DNA from: Janthinobacterium lividum PAMC 25724
GTDB lineage: Bacteria > Pseudomonadota > Gammaproteobacteria > Burkholderiales > Burkholderiaceae_D
NCBI GenBank assembly: GCA_000242815.2
Contig: AHHB01000031.1
Span: 45,424-109,423 of the forward strand
Length of the DNA stretch: 64,000 nucleotides
Reading direction: 5' to 3'
In this document: piece after piece, positions 26,745-36,696 of the stretch
How positions within the stretch are numbered: the first letter of the stretch is position 1
Layout of the letters: each line of letters begins with the position of its first letter
Translations under genes and position numbers: made by a program
Notes under the pieces: generated by a model
What the model saw: only the letters and a program-made list of their open reading frames with translations
Database searches by the model: none
Told to the model about the DNA's origin: nothing

Positions 26745-29633
26745 TTACTTGGCGAATGCCTGCGCCGCCGGCGTCACGGTGACCGCTTCGGGCTTGATGC
26801 CCAGCTTCATCGCGCCGATGACCTTGTCTTCATCGAGTAAGGCTTGCGGTTTGTTGCCGTCGTACTTGATGGGAGAAAACGCATCGCTGACGAGTTTTTC
26901 TTTCAAGCCGGCCGCATCCTTGGCGACCATCACCACGGACAGGTTCTTTGCCGACAGGTGTTGCTTGATGGCGCGGTTGACGTCAAGCACCGTCAGCTTG
27001 GCCAAGCCATCACGCATCAGCTTGGTGAACTCGGGCGTGCCATACCATTGAGAATCGAGCGCATAGCCCAGTTGCTGGTCTTGCGTCGAGGTCATGACAA
27101 AGACGTTTTTCATCAGGTAATCGCGCGTGGTGGCGAAATCGTCTTGCGTCAAGCCATTGTCGATGAGCTTACCCAATTCCGTCAGCGCCACGCGCAGCGC
27201 GAAGTGGGCGTTATCGGGCGCCACCGGGCGTATCCAGATTTCGAACAGCTGCGCCTTGCGGCCCAGGTTCGGGTTCGGGAAGAACTGAACCATGCCGCGC
27301 GGGAAGGCTTCAATATACGCATAATCGCCATAGTTCATGCCGCGCAGTTCGCGGATGCGCTGGTATAGATAGGAATTCGAGGCGCGGTGTTCGCCCAGCC
27401 AGGTCTTCGCCAGCCACAGGGCGGGGAAGTCCGGGTGCGTGCGCGTCACCTCGAGCGGCAGGCCGAAGGAGATGGCCGTGGCGCGCGTGTTTTTCTCGAT
27501 GATCTCCACTTCCAGTCCCTGTGCCTTGCGGCCCACAGGTTTTACCGTGGCCGGCAAGCCGGCGCCGGCCGGCAAGCTTGCCAGCGCCTGCGTCAGCGTC
27601 GCCGTCATGGCAGCCGAGACGTCACCGGAAATGCCCACCTTGACGGCGCCTTGCGCATACGCGCTTTTCCAGAATTGTTTCACGTCGTCGAGGGTGATGG
27701 CGTCGATGCCGGCGAGCGTGCCCAGCACCGGGTGGCCATATGGCGTGCCCGCATACACATTCGTTTGCAGGCGCTCCTTGGCGAATTCCTCTTCGTTATT
27801 GTCTTTCAGGTCCAGCAACAGCGCGTTGCGCTGCGCATCCTTGAGGCGACGGAAGTCATCTTCGCGAAAACCGGGCGAGAGCAGCAGGGGCAGGGCGATG
27901 GCGTTGAACTGCGTCCAGTTATCCCTGTGGATGGAGCCCGTAAAGGTCGTCATTTCCTTGTCCGTCTGCTGGCTGAAACTGCCGGCCAGCGGGAACAGGG
28001 CCTGGTTGACTTCGTCGATCTTGCGTTCCGACGAACCACCGGAGGCCACCATGGCGGCCGTCAGCGCGGCCAAGCCTTCCTTGCCTTTGGGGTCTTGCGC
28101 GGAACCGGCCGTAAACAGCAGCTTGTAGCGGATTTGCGGCAGCGCAGATTTTTGCACCAAGACGTCGAACTTGGCGTTCAAGGCAGCCGGCAGCAGGCTG
28201 GCCAGCTTCGGCGTGGCGGCGATGGCGGCCGGCATCGGCTGGTGCGACAGGGTGGTTACCACCAAGCCGTCATCGGTCAGGTATTTGCGCGCGGCCGCCT
28301 GCAGGTCGGCCGGCGTGAGCGTATCGATCAGCCGGTAGTACTGGTTCAGGGTGGCATACGAGCGCTCGAAATGCACGAAGGAAGCCAGGGTGCCGGCGAT
28401 CTGCTCGGTATTGTCCAGGGTGCGTATCAAGCCATACTTTTCGGCCGACTTGGCGTCCGCCAAGTCTTTTTCGCTCACTGGCGTGTCGCGCAACTGCGCT
28501 ACCGTGGCCAGGATGGCGTCGCGCACGTAGACGGCGTCATCGATGTTTTTCACGCGCGCGCCCAGCACGGCCAGGGTCGGGTCGACCCGATCCGGCGTCA
28601 TGTCGAACAATTGGTCGACCTTTTGCTCGTTTTGCACCAAACGTTTATACAGCGGCGAGGTGCGGCCGAACGACAGCGACAGCAGGGTCGCCAACGCCGC
28701 TTGATCCTTGTCCTTCACGGAAAACGCGGGTGCGTGGAAACCCACGGCTACCCACGGCAGGGTCGGCGTGGGCCAGGCCACGTGCTTGTAGACGGGGCCG
28801 CGCGGTTTCGGCTCCACCGGCACGGCCGCCTGCTGCTTGCCGCGCTGCCAGCTGCTCCAGTATTTTTCCACCAGCGCGATGGCATGCTGCGGCTCGACGT
28901 CGCCGGCGATGATGATGGTGCTGCGCTCGGGACGGTACCAGCGGTCGAAGAAGAGCTTCGAATACGCGTACTGGTTCGGCATGTCTTCGATGTCCTGGAT
29001 AAAACCCATCGTCGTGTGCTTGTAGGTATGCGTGGTGTAGGCGCTGTCGCGCATCACTTCGAACAGTTTCGAGACGGGATTGGCGCTGTTCTTGTTGTAT
29101 TCGCCGAGCACGGCCCGCGATTCCGTCTTGAACGCGTCTTCCGCGTAATCGAGGTGCTGGAAGCGGTCAGCTTCGACCTTCAGCACGGTTTCCAGGTCTT
29201 GCTTGGCAAACGTGGTGTGGTAATTGGTCAAGTCGTCGCTGGTGTAGGCATTCTGGCGCGCGCCGGCGCGGGTGATGACTTCCTGGTATTTCTCGGGCGG
29301 ATAGGCTTTGGTGCCGCGGAACATCATGTGCTCGAAGAAATGCGCGAAGCCGGACTTGCCCGGCTCGACTTCATTGCGCGAGCCCGTCTGCACGGGAATC
29401 TGCAGTGAAACCAGGTTGGGGAAGCCGGTCGGCACGATGATGATTTTCAAGCCGTTGGCCAAGGTTTTTTCGGTCGCCTTGAATGGCAGCAGATCGGTCT
29501 TGTTGGCAGAGGCGCTGCTGGCGCTGGCCGGTTTGATGGGCGCGGCGCCCAAGTTCGACGCGGCCATGGCTGACAGCGCCAGGGCGAAAGCGGGTAGGAA
29601 TATGGGTAGCAAAGCGGGCATGACTCTTGACAC
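26745..29633 (-). CDS. M16 family zinc metallopeptidase, double-domain
   Basis: 962 residues; GTG at 29633 is chosen because AAGGAG lies 6 bases upstream. Signal peptide at the N-terminus. The inverted zinc motif HFFEH (His98, Glu101, His102) and the downstream Glu in ESRAVLGEY mark the active half; the second half (about 470-960) repeats the M16 fold without the motif, as in pitrilysin-type enzymes. It cuts peptides inside a closed chamber, here probably in the periplasm. No operon partner. Confidence 0.93.
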   Translation of the reverse strand: MSRVMPALLPIFLPAFALALSAMAASNLGAAPIKPASASSASANKTDLLPFKATEKTLANGLKIIIVPTGFPNLVSLQIPVQTGSRNEVEPGKSGFAHFFEHMMFRGTKAYPPEKYQEVITRAGARQNAYTSDDLTNYHTTFAKQDLETVLKVEADRFQHLDYAEDAFKTESRAVLGEYNKNSANPVSKLFEVMRDSAYTTHTYKHTTMGFIQDIEDMPNQYAYSKLFFDRWYRPERSTIIIAGDVEPQHAIALVEKYWSSWQRGKQQAAVPVEPKPRGPVYKHVAWPTPTLPWVAVGFHAPAFSVKDKDQAALATLLSLSFGRTSPLYKRLVQNEQKVDQLFDMTPDRVDPTLAVLGARVKNIDDAVYVRDAILATVAQLRDTPVSEKDLADAKSAEKYGLIRTLDNTEQIAGTLASFVHFERSYATLNQYYRLIDTLTPADLQAAARKYLTDDGLVVTTLSHQPMPAAIAATPKLASLLPAALNAKFDVLVQKSALPQIRYKLLFTAGSAQDPKGKEGLAALTAAMVASGGSSERKIDEVNQALFPLAGSFSQQTDKEMTTFTGSIHRDNWTQFNAIALPLLLSPGFREDDFRRLKDAQRNALLLDLKDNNEEEFAKERLQTNVYAGTPYGHPVLGTLAGIDAITLDDVKQFWKSAYAQGAVKVGISGDVSAAMTATLTQALASLPAGAGLPATVKPVGRKAQGLEVEIIEKNTRATAISFGLPLEVTRTHPDFPALWLAKTWLGEHRASNSYLYQRIRELRGMNYGDYAYIEAFPRGMVQFFPNPNLGRKAQLFEIWIRPVAPDNAHFALRVALTELGKLIDNGLTQDDFATTRDYLMKNVFVMTSTQDQQLGYALDSQWYGTPEFTKLMRDGLAKLTVLDVNRAIKQHLSAKNLSVVMVAKDAAGLKEKLVSDAFSPIKYDGNKPQALLDEDKVIGAMKLGIKPEAVTVTPAAQAFAK

Positions 29634-29785
29634 GGGGGGCTCCTTCTTTTGAATGTTATGAAAGTGCAACGCCGCAGCATAGAATATTCATGCCCCCCTG
29701 CATAGGGGCAAGTGTTTTGGCAGCTCAGCGCTGGCCCGTCAACGGTGCGCCAGAAACTGCCAAGGCCTGCTGCTGGGGCGGGTGC

Positions 29786-30772
29786 CTAGATGAGTGTCGA
29801 TTCCGGCAGGCTGATGCGGTTGCGGCCCAGGTGCTTGGCGCGGTACAGGGCGCAGTCGGCCGTGTGGATCAGCTGTCCCAGTTGCGTGCCGGGGCCGGGC
29901 AGGGCCGTGGCGGCGCCGATGCTGACGGTGACGCAAGCACCATTGAGGTGCTTGCGCGGCAGTTGCAGCCGCTCCACGCGCTGGCGGATGCGTTCGGCCA
30001 CGATGGCGGCGCCCTTGAGCGACTGGTTCGGCAAGATGACGGCAAACTCTTCGCCGCCATAGCGCGCTACCATGTCGTTCGCGCGCATTTCGCTGGCCAC
30101 GGCGCCCGCTACCTTGCGCAGGCACAGGTCGCCGCCCTGGTGGCCGTGGCTGTCGTTGTATTGCTTGAAATTATCGACATCGACCATCAGCAGCGACAGA
30201 GGCTGGCCCTGCCGCTGAGCGCGCTGCCATTCGGCCAGGATAGTGTCGTCGAAGCAGCGCCGGTTCGCCAGTCCCGTCAGTCCATCGCGCGTGGCCAGGC
30301 GCTCCAGTTCTCCCTGCGCACGCTTTTCATCGGTCATATCGCGCAGGGTTTCGACGACGGCGATCAGTTCGTCGCCATTGTCGCAGATGGGACTGGCATC
30401 GACCGCCAGGTAGCGCCGCCGCCCCGTGCGCGGCATGTCGCACCAGTTTTGCGCGCATAAATTATTGCCCGTGCTGCTACGGTATTGCTGCTGCAGATGT
30501 CGCGCGCGCGCATCGCCGCCGCGCCCGGTCAGCAGCAACTCGGCCAGGGTGGGGCGTTCGTCGTTGTAAAAGCAGCGGCCCGGCCCGCACATGCCCAGCA
30601 CTTCGTCTGCCGGCACGCCCGTCAGCTGTACGCAGGCGCGGTTCCAGATGATCACCCGCCCATGCGCGTCGAGGACAAAGGTGGGCACCACCAGCAATTC
30701 CATCATCTTGACGGCAAAATCCTGGCTTGCATCGCAGCTTGACGCGCTGGCATGTGCATGGCTATCCGGCAT
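29786..30772 (-). CDS. PAS-GGDEF diguanylate cyclase
   Basis: 328 residues from ATG at 30772 (AGAAGGA upstream; longer frames to 30856 lack such a site). A PAS domain (about 20-130, FVLDAHGRVIIWNRACVQLTG) is followed by a GGDEF domain with the active motif GGEEF in VARYGGEEFAVILP, so c-di-GMP synthesis is expected. No RxxD inhibitory site was recognised before the motif. No membrane segments. It lies 89 bases after the histidine kinase gene on the same strand, so the two may share a transcript. Confidence 0.9.
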   Translation of the reverse strand: MPDSHAHASASSCDASQDFAVKMMELLVVPTFVLDAHGRVIIWNRACVQLTGVPADEVLGMCGPGRCFYNDERPTLAELLLTGRGGDARARHLQQQYRSSTGNNLCAQNWCDMPRTGRRRYLAVDASPICDNGDELIAVVETLRDMTDEKRAQGELERLATRDGLTGLANRRCFDDTILAEWQRAQRQGQPLSLLMVDVDNFKQYNDSHGHQGGDLCLRKVAGAVASEMRANDMVARYGGEEFAVILPNQSLKGAAIVAERIRQRVERLQLPRKHLNGACVTVSIGAATALPGPGTQLGQLIHTADCALYRAKHLGRNRISLPESTLI

Positions 30773-30861
30773 GTATGCATCCTTCTCGGGCGTGAATGGG
30801 GGGGGCGCGTAGGCCATGATGCGGCGTGGCGGGCCGATGGTGTTGATGTTGAGCAAGATCT

Positions 30862-31749
30862 TCAGTGATGGTGCATCGCTTCTTCGTGGCAGTCTGGCAG
30901 CGGTAGCGACAGGTGCAAGGTGGTGCCGGCACCGCTGTGGCTATCGATGTGCAGCCTGCCGCCGGCGGCGGCCACGCGTTCATGCATGCCGGACAGGCCG
31001 CAGCCCAGGCGCGGCGGTGAGCCCGGCAGCCCGACGCCGTCGTCGCTGATGCTGCACGCCACGGTGCTGCCCACTTGCTGCAGGCATAGCTGGACATGCG
31101 TGGCGTGCGCATGGCGGGCAATATTGGCCAGCGCTTCCTGCAGCGCGTGGTACAGCAGGCGGCCGTGTGCGCTGCCGGCGGCGGTGTCGAGCTGATAATT
31201 GCAGCTGCAGTCGATGCCCGTACTGCGTTGGAAGTCCGCCAGCAAGGCCTTGCACGCCGCTTGCAGACCGGCATCGAGGGCGGGCGGACGAAGATCGTGG
31301 ATGATGCGGCGCAGCGCCTCGATGCTGAGCTCGACATTGCGCGCCATCATGGCCAATTGTCGCTCCAGAGCGGGTGTCGCGCCATGCGTGCCCGCTTGCA
31401 GCATGGATAGGTCGATCTTCAGGGTCAGCAGATGCTGGCCCAGGTCGTCATGGATGTCGCGCCCGATGCGCAGGCGTTCCTGCTCGCGCGCCTTGCGCTG
31501 CTCGCTGGCCAGGTGCGCTTGTTCGGCGTCTACGCGCAGCTGTTCCAGCGCCTGCAGGCGCAGCGTCTGGCGGCGCTGGCGCCGCAGCAGCAGCGCCAGC
31601 GCGCCCAGCAGGACGGCACAAGCGGCCATCAGCGTCGCTTGTGTGTCAGCCGGCAGCAGCGGCTCGATATGCGGGGCGGCGAGCGCGCCAGCTGCCAGGC
31701 AGGCCAGAATGCTCAGGCGGTACAGCAGGCTTAGCCAGCGTTGCAGCAT
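30862..31749 (-). CDS. NarX/DesK-type sensor histidine kinase
   Basis: 295 residues, ATG at 31749 with GGGGGAG upstream. Two membrane helices (about 8-28 and 38-57) with a very short loop between, a coiled coil, the HisKA_3 phospho-acceptor IGRDIHDDLGQHLLTL, an N box in HALQEALANIARHA, and DDGVGLPG as ATP site. Ends in a His-rich tail (EEAMHHH). This kinase type pairs with NarL/FixJ regulators, but none is adjacent; the next gene is a diguanylate cyclase. Confidence 0.88.
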   Translation of the reverse strand: MLQRWLSLLYRLSILACLAAGALAAPHIEPLLPADTQATLMAACAVLLGALALLLRRQRRQTLRLQALEQLRVDAEQAHLASEQRKAREQERLRIGRDIHDDLGQHLLTLKIDLSMLQAGTHGATPALERQLAMMARNVELSIEALRRIIHDLRPPALDAGLQAACKALLADFQRSTGIDCSCNYQLDTAAGSAHGRLLYHALQEALANIARHAHATHVQLCLQQVGSTVACSISDDGVGLPGSPPRLGCGLSGMHERVAAAGGRLHIDSHSGAGTTLHLSLPLPDCHEEAMHHH

Positions 31750-31907
31750 GTTCTCGCTCCCCCAATGTTTTCCGTTAAGCAATGGTCTTACGAAAAATAT
31801 ATTAGCTTTAGGCTATTTACATTGTCTAAGCGCAAAAGCTATGCAGTTATGCCGGTCACCGCAGCAAGCTTGCTCGTCGGTGTCGCCGTGCCTGGGCGGG
31901 ACGGCTT

Positions 31908-31938
31908 TTGCACGAAATCTGTCGCGGCGCGATATAAT
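31908..31938 (+). promoter_or_regulatory. Possible promoter of queE-queD-tadA
   Basis: TTGCAC (31908-31913) and TATAAT (31933-31938) are separated by 19 bases, longer than ideal but with a perfect -10 box. The region lies about 100 bases before queE. No preQ1 riboswitch was recognised between it and the gene. Confidence 0.45.
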
Positions 31939-32035
31939 AGAGGGTTGTCAATCGGCTTTTGCGGTGACGGTGCTGCGCGCCGCAACCGCTGCGTACGCCC
32001 TGCGCGAGGACGCCAGCCAGCTCTTAGGAAATACA

Positions 32036-32671
32036 GTGACTTATAGCATCAAAGAGATTTTTTACACCCTGCAGGGCGAAGGTGCGCACGCGGGCCGTCC
32101 GGCCGTGTTTTGCCGCTTTTCCGGCTGCAACCTGTGGAGCGGGCGCGAAAGCGAGCGCGCCACGGCCGTGTGCCAGTTCTGTGACACGGACTTCGTCGGC
32201 ACGGACGGCGAACTGGGCGGCAAGTTCAAGACGCCCCAGGAATTGGCCGCGCTGATCGACAGCCTGTGGCCGGCCAGCTACGCGCCCAGCAAATACGTGG
32301 TGTTTACGGGCGGCGAGCCGCTATTACAACTGGACACGGCCCTGATCGACGCCATGCATGCGGTCGGTTTTACCATCGCCATCGAAACCAATGGCACCTT
32401 GCCGGTGCCGGCCGGCGTGGACTGGATCTGTGTCAGCCCCAAGATGGGTTCCACCCTGGTCGTGCACAAAGGCAACGAAATCAAGGTCGTCATCCCCCAG
32501 TTCCAGCAAGATCTGGCTGCCTATGCAGGACTCGATTTCGAGAATTTTTTCGTGCAGGCGATGGATGGCCCGCTGGCAGCGCACAACTTGCAACTGGCCA
32601 TCGAGACCTGCAAAAGCAATCCCCAATGGAAACTGAGCCTGCAGACGCATAAACTCCTGCAAATTCCTTAA
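32036..32671 (+). CDS. queE: 7-carboxy-7-deazaguanine synthase
   Basis: 211 residues from GTG at 32036 with AGGAA upstream. A radical-SAM enzyme of queuosine biosynthesis converting carboxytetrahydropterin to CDG. N-terminus YSIKEIFYTLQGEGAHAG is typical. The cluster cysteines are spaced C-x14-C-x2-C (Cys at CNLW, then CQFCDTD), the variant known for several proteobacterial QueE proteins rather than the classic CxxxCxxC. FTGGEPLLQ is the SAM-binding strand. First of three genes for tRNA modification (queE, queD, tadA). Confidence 0.94.
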   Translation: MTYSIKEIFYTLQGEGAHAGRPAVFCRFSGCNLWSGRESERATAVCQFCDTDFVGTDGELGGKFKTPQELAALIDSLWPASYAPSKYVVFTGGEPLLQLDTALIDAMHAVGFTIAIETNGTLPVPAGVDWICVSPKMGSTLVVHKGNEIKVVIPQFQQDLAAYAGLDFENFFVQAMDGPLAAHNLQLAIETCKSNPQWKLSLQTHKLLQIP

Positions 32672-32690
32672 TTATTATTAATATAACAAT

Positions 32691-33639
<949 letters not shown>

Positions 33640-33654
33640 TGCCAGCCAGGTGAG

Positions 33655-33682
33655 GGCAGGGTGGCCAAGTGCTTGCCCTGCC
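33655..33682 (+). terminator. Hairpin after tadA
   Basis: GGCAGGG (33655-33661) pairs with CCCTGCC (33676-33682) across a 14-nt loop, 15 bases after the tadA stop. The following bases start TT but do not form a real U-run, so termination is only possible. Confidence 0.4.
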
Positions 33683-33685
33683 TTC

Positions 33686-33899
33686 CATGCCAGCCATCCC
33701 GGTTGGTTTTTTAGAAACTTTGCGAAAAAGCACTTATCTGGAGCGCTTTGCTATTCTCAAATAAGAATGATTCGCGTTACAGTGTTGTTTTCGCCAGCAA
33801 ACTTCCCTTGCGTATCGTTATCGATCGAGGTTCAAGAGCCAGCCTTTACTCTTACACCGGATCATCATGACGACACTGTCTTTGCAGCGCTCTGCTGCG
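33686..33899 (+). repeat. Left copy of the Fur-promoter direct repeat
   Basis: This stretch aligns without gaps to 41625-41838 (constant offset 7939). Bases about 33781-33893 look identical to the right copy, while the part before carries several substitutions. It includes a Fur-box-like site, the leader, the receptor ATG and about ten codons. The two copies bracket the island that ends at the TonB receptor. Confidence 0.85.
33753..33768 (+). promoter_or_regulatory. Fur-box-like palindrome, left copy
   Basis: ATTCTCA, two A, TAAGAAT: one mismatch from the perfect palindrome in the right copy, within an AT-rich context resembling Fur sites. In this copy it now precedes only a 5' gene fragment. 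Confidence 0.6.
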
Positions 33900-33926
33900 T
33901 TGTCAAGCGGCAGAGGTCAAGCCTGA
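33867..33926 (+). pseudogene. Orphan first codons of the TonB receptor
   Basis: The frame reads MTTLSLQRSAA as in the intact receptor at 41806, then diverges (LSSGRGQA) and stops at 33926. This is a 5' relic left by the insertion or duplication. The following bases to 34079 contain nothing recognisable. Confidence 0.75.
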
Positions 33927-34079
33927 CAAGGAGGACAAGCGACGCGAGCTCAACCGTGCGATGTACGTTCGTCCTGCCAGGGACGCTCGAAAGTCGGGCG
34001 CCCTTCCGCTGCGTGGTTGTCGTCAACAACACTGCCTCGCGCAAAACCGCCTGACACAAGGCACCGCGCTATTTCTGTT

Positions 34080-34952
34080 TCAAACAGCCGCCCGCCGCCA
34101 CGACGGCTGTACGATCCGCGACGTGCGCACGCAGTGCATCAGCATGAGAATCCCCGCCAGCGTGCATAGGGTGGCAGCGACCACCGAGAGCTCGGCGCCG
34201 AACTGGCCGCCGGTGAGCCATTCGGCGCCGGTCAGGCGGGATTGAAACAGGCCCTGCTGGGCGTCGCCGGAGACGGCCACGGAAAAAATGCCGCCTTGGG
34301 AAAAATTCCAGGCGAAGTGGATGCCAATGCACAGCCATAGCCGGCGGGTGGCCATGTAGGCGGCGCCCAGCATGACACCGGCTTCGACCGCGATGACCAG
34401 GGCGCCGAGCAGACCCGAGCCGGGATTGGCGAAGTGCATCACGCCGAACACGAGGGCCGAGACGAACAAGGCTATCCAGCTTCCCAGCGCTTCTTCGAGA
34501 ATGCGAAACAGGATCGCGCGGAACACCAGTTCTTCGAAGACGGCGCCGGTCACGAAGCCCGGGATGGTGGCGAGCATGGCCGCTACTTCGTTGCGGCCAC
34601 TGATCTGGTAGGCGCCTGCGCCGGCCAGAGTCGTCATGCACAGGGTGAAAAGCAGCGCACCGATGCCCAGGCCCGCCGACAATTCGACGGCGGCGCCGTT
34701 GCCGCCAAGCTCGCCGACGCGACGCCGTTCGATCCACCGCACATAGCCGGCGTAAGCGCCGAGGATGCACAGCACGCTGATGCAGGCGAAGGGCCAGCGC
34801 ATGGTGGCGCCGACGGTCATGTAGTAATGTTTTTTCAACGGCGCCAGCGCCGCCATTGGCGCTAACACGCACAGCAAGGCGATCACGATGCGAACGCATG
34901 CCCAGCCTGCTTGGCTGGCACGCAGCGAGGGCCATGCCGCTCCGTCGCGCAT
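34080..34952 (-). CDS. CPBP family intramembrane metalloprotease
   Basis: 290 residues, about eight membrane helices. Motif 1 EELVFR has Glu140, Glu141 and Arg145; motif 2 has His173 in GVMHFAN; motif 3 has His212 in GIHFAWN. These match the Abi/CPBP (CAAX-like) protease core. Such enzymes cleave prenylated or other membrane peptides, and in several bacteriocin clusters they act in maturation or self-immunity. It is the last gene of the island operon, starting 4 bases after the preceding stop. Its role here is inferred from neighbours. Confidence 0.85.
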   Translation of the reverse strand: MRDGAAWPSLRASQAGWACVRIVIALLCVLAPMAALAPLKKHYYMTVGATMRWPFACISVLCILGAYAGYVRWIERRRVGELGGNGAAVELSAGLGIGALLFTLCMTTLAGAGAYQISGRNEVAAMLATIPGFVTGAVFEELVFRAILFRILEEALGSWIALFVSALVFGVMHFANPGSGLLGALVIAVEAGVMLGAAYMATRRLWLCIGIHFAWNFSQGGIFSVAVSGDAQQGLFQSRLTGAEWLTGGQFGAELSVVAATLCTLAGILMLMHCVRTSRIVQPSWRRAAV

Positions 34953-34956
34953 GGCT

Positions 34957-35634
34957 TTAGTCCTCGATGAAGTCGACGGACTGCGGCCGCTGCTGCAGCG
35001 TCACGCGGGGATTGGCCGCCATCGTTGCTTCATCGAACGGCAACTGCAGCACGCCGTTGCCGTCGGCGTTGACAACCCGCTCCTGCTCGCCGGAGCGGAT
35101 GGTCGCGCTGGTGCGCTGGCCGGCGGGAAAGCGCATTTGAACGCCGACAAAGGTGGGCATCAGAAAACGCATCATCCCGGCCTGCGACTTGATCAGGGTG
35201 TTGACCTGGCGCACGCTGTCCATCAGGGCGGCATAGTCGAATTGCAGGCCGGCCGGCAGGACCGGGGTAACGGAAAACGAGAACCCGGCTTTTTCGCCGG
35301 CAGGCATGCTGGTCAAGACCTTGGGATTGTCGCGTGCCCACAGTGCATGGATCACAGGATCGAAGGTGCCGTCGGCGCCCACCACGATGCGCTTGCTCTC
35401 GTCGCCGTGAACGACAGTGAACACCACGTTGGCCGGCGCGATTGCCGGATTGTTCGGCTTCATCGTGCCAAGCATGCGCAATTTGTCACGCTGCGCTGCC
35501 GGGGCGGCGTAGAACTTGTCGAGGCTGGTGATTTTCATCAAGTTGCTGTAACTGGTCCATTCGCGGTCGGCGCACAGCGCGGGAGCGCAATACAATGCGG
35601 CGCAATACAGCGTCAGTGCAGGTAGGAATTTCAT
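34957..35634 (-). CDS. Predicted periplasmic protein of unknown function
   Basis: 225 residues from ATG at 35634 (AGAGAGG upstream); ATG at 35640, overlapping the previous stop, is an alternative. A signal peptide is clear (MKFLPALTLYCAALYCAPALC). The mature protein is mostly beta with a helical middle and has no cysteine, so no lipobox use. No family recognised with certainty. It overlaps or abuts the acyltransferase-like gene upstream and the CPBP gene downstream, so it belongs to the same operon. Confidence 0.65.
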   Translation of the reverse strand: MKFLPALTLYCAALYCAPALCADREWTSYSNLMKITSLDKFYAAPAAQRDKLRMLGTMKPNNPAIAPANVVFTVVHGDESKRIVVGADGTFDPVIHALWARDNPKVLTSMPAGEKAGFSFSVTPVLPAGLQFDYAALMDSVRQVNTLIKSQAGMMRFLMPTFVGVQMRFPAGQRTSATIRSGEQERVVNADGNGVLQLPFDEATMAANPRVTLQQRPQSVDFIED

Positions 35635-35636
35635 GG

Positions 35637-36677
35637 TCATGCCTCTCTTGGTATGGCGTGCATGGTGTCGGGGCAAGGCCCGGCGGATTGCATCGTCTTT
35701 ATTTCCCGCAGGATTGCCGGCCAGTCGGGCAGCAAGGCGCTAAAGTGGCAGGTCGACGCGGCGAGCGTTTCCAGCCACTCTCTGCCGTCGCCGGCGCTCG
35801 ACACCAGGCGGTCGGCCAGCAGGTCGCCGATCCCCTGCAAATAAAACCAGTGCTCGGGCGAATGGCGGATCTGGGCTTCGAGCTCGCGAAAGATCGCCGC
35901 AGTCAGGCCGGCGATATCGGCTTCCAGGTCACCGCTGCGCTCGAACACCAGGGGTCGACCCAGCTTCAAGGTCGAAGCGAGCCCATCGCCGGGGCAGTTG
36001 TAGCCGACGATCACGGTAGCGCGGCTTTTCAATGCAAACAGCGCCGTGCCCGCCATCGCTGGGACGAGCCGGCCGAAAAATGGCACGTATAGGGCGTGGC
36101 CGCTGATATCGAACACGTCCGGCATCATCGTCAACGCTTCGCCCCGTTTCAGCACGCGCAGCGCTTTTATCACCGCGGTTTGATCGTTGAACAGGGCATT
36201 GAAGCCATAGCCGAGGCCCTTCAATAAGGTTTCGAAGCCTTCGGAGGTGCGGTTTTTCGAAGGCGGATTGTAGAATGCGTTGACGGTTTTCGCGTGGCCG
36301 ATTTCCTTGATCAGTTTCAGGCAGCCGGCCGGGAAATTACCGTAGTGCGGTGTTACAAAAATGACCGGAGCAGCGCTTTGTTTCACCGCGTCGAGCTGGA
36401 CTTTTCCATCGACCTGGACATTGCGCTCGATGAAGTCGCTCAACTGCCCGGCCGACAGTCCCGACATGTGTTCCTTCATCAGCATGAATTTACGCATCGA
36501 CAACTGATGGCGCACGTACAGCGCCGCCTTGGCCTGCTCGCTCAGATGGGGAAAAGCGACGCCGACCGAGGTGGCGAACTGTTCTTTCGCATTCCTGCTG
36601 GCGGCGGTAGGCAAGGCCAGAGCGAGGCGGGCCATGGCGATGCGGCCCAGCAGCAGCAATTCTGAAATTGATCGCAT
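35637..36677 (-). CDS. LpxL/HtrB-like acyltransferase family protein
   Basis: 346 residues; ATG at 36677 after AGGAG. Recognised by VIFVTPHYGNFPAGCLKLI, the counterpart of the HX4(D/E) site of lipid A acyltransferases, and by a later block with FFGRLVPAMAGTALFALKSRATVIVGY. Catalytic His111 is present but the expected acidic residue five positions on is Pro116, so activity is doubtful or the site differs. There is a short hydrophobic N-terminus. In a peptide cluster such a protein could transfer a fatty acyl chain (inference). It follows a second, more divergent LpxL-like gene by 19 bases. Confidence 0.6.
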   Translation of the reverse strand: MRSISELLLLGRIAMARLALALPTAASRNAKEQFATSVGVAFPHLSEQAKAALYVRHQLSMRKFMLMKEHMSGLSAGQLSDFIERNVQVDGKVQLDAVKQSAAPVIFVTPHYGNFPAGCLKLIKEIGHAKTVNAFYNPPSKNRTSEGFETLLKGLGYGFNALFNDQTAVIKALRVLKRGEALTMMPDVFDISGHALYVPFFGRLVPAMAGTALFALKSRATVIVGYNCPGDGLASTLKLGRPLVFERSGDLEADIAGLTAAIFRELEAQIRHSPEHWFYLQGIGDLLADRLVSSAGDGREWLETLAASTCHFSALLPDWPAILREIKTMQSAGPCPDTMHAIPREA

Positions 36678-36696
36678 GGTGGCGACTCCTGTTGAC

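Noticed and set aside
27387..29408. 673-residue plus-strand frame
   Set aside because: Antisense of the M16 peptidase; composition rich in Arg, Gly, Val and His typical of shadows.
31199..32035. Long N-terminal extension of queE
   Set aside because: The frame runs antisense through the histidine kinase gene; the GTG at 32036 has a ribosome site and the family N-terminus.
31939..32035. preQ1 riboswitch before queE
   Set aside because: The leader lacks a recognisable preQ1 aptamer pattern (short stem with A-rich tail).
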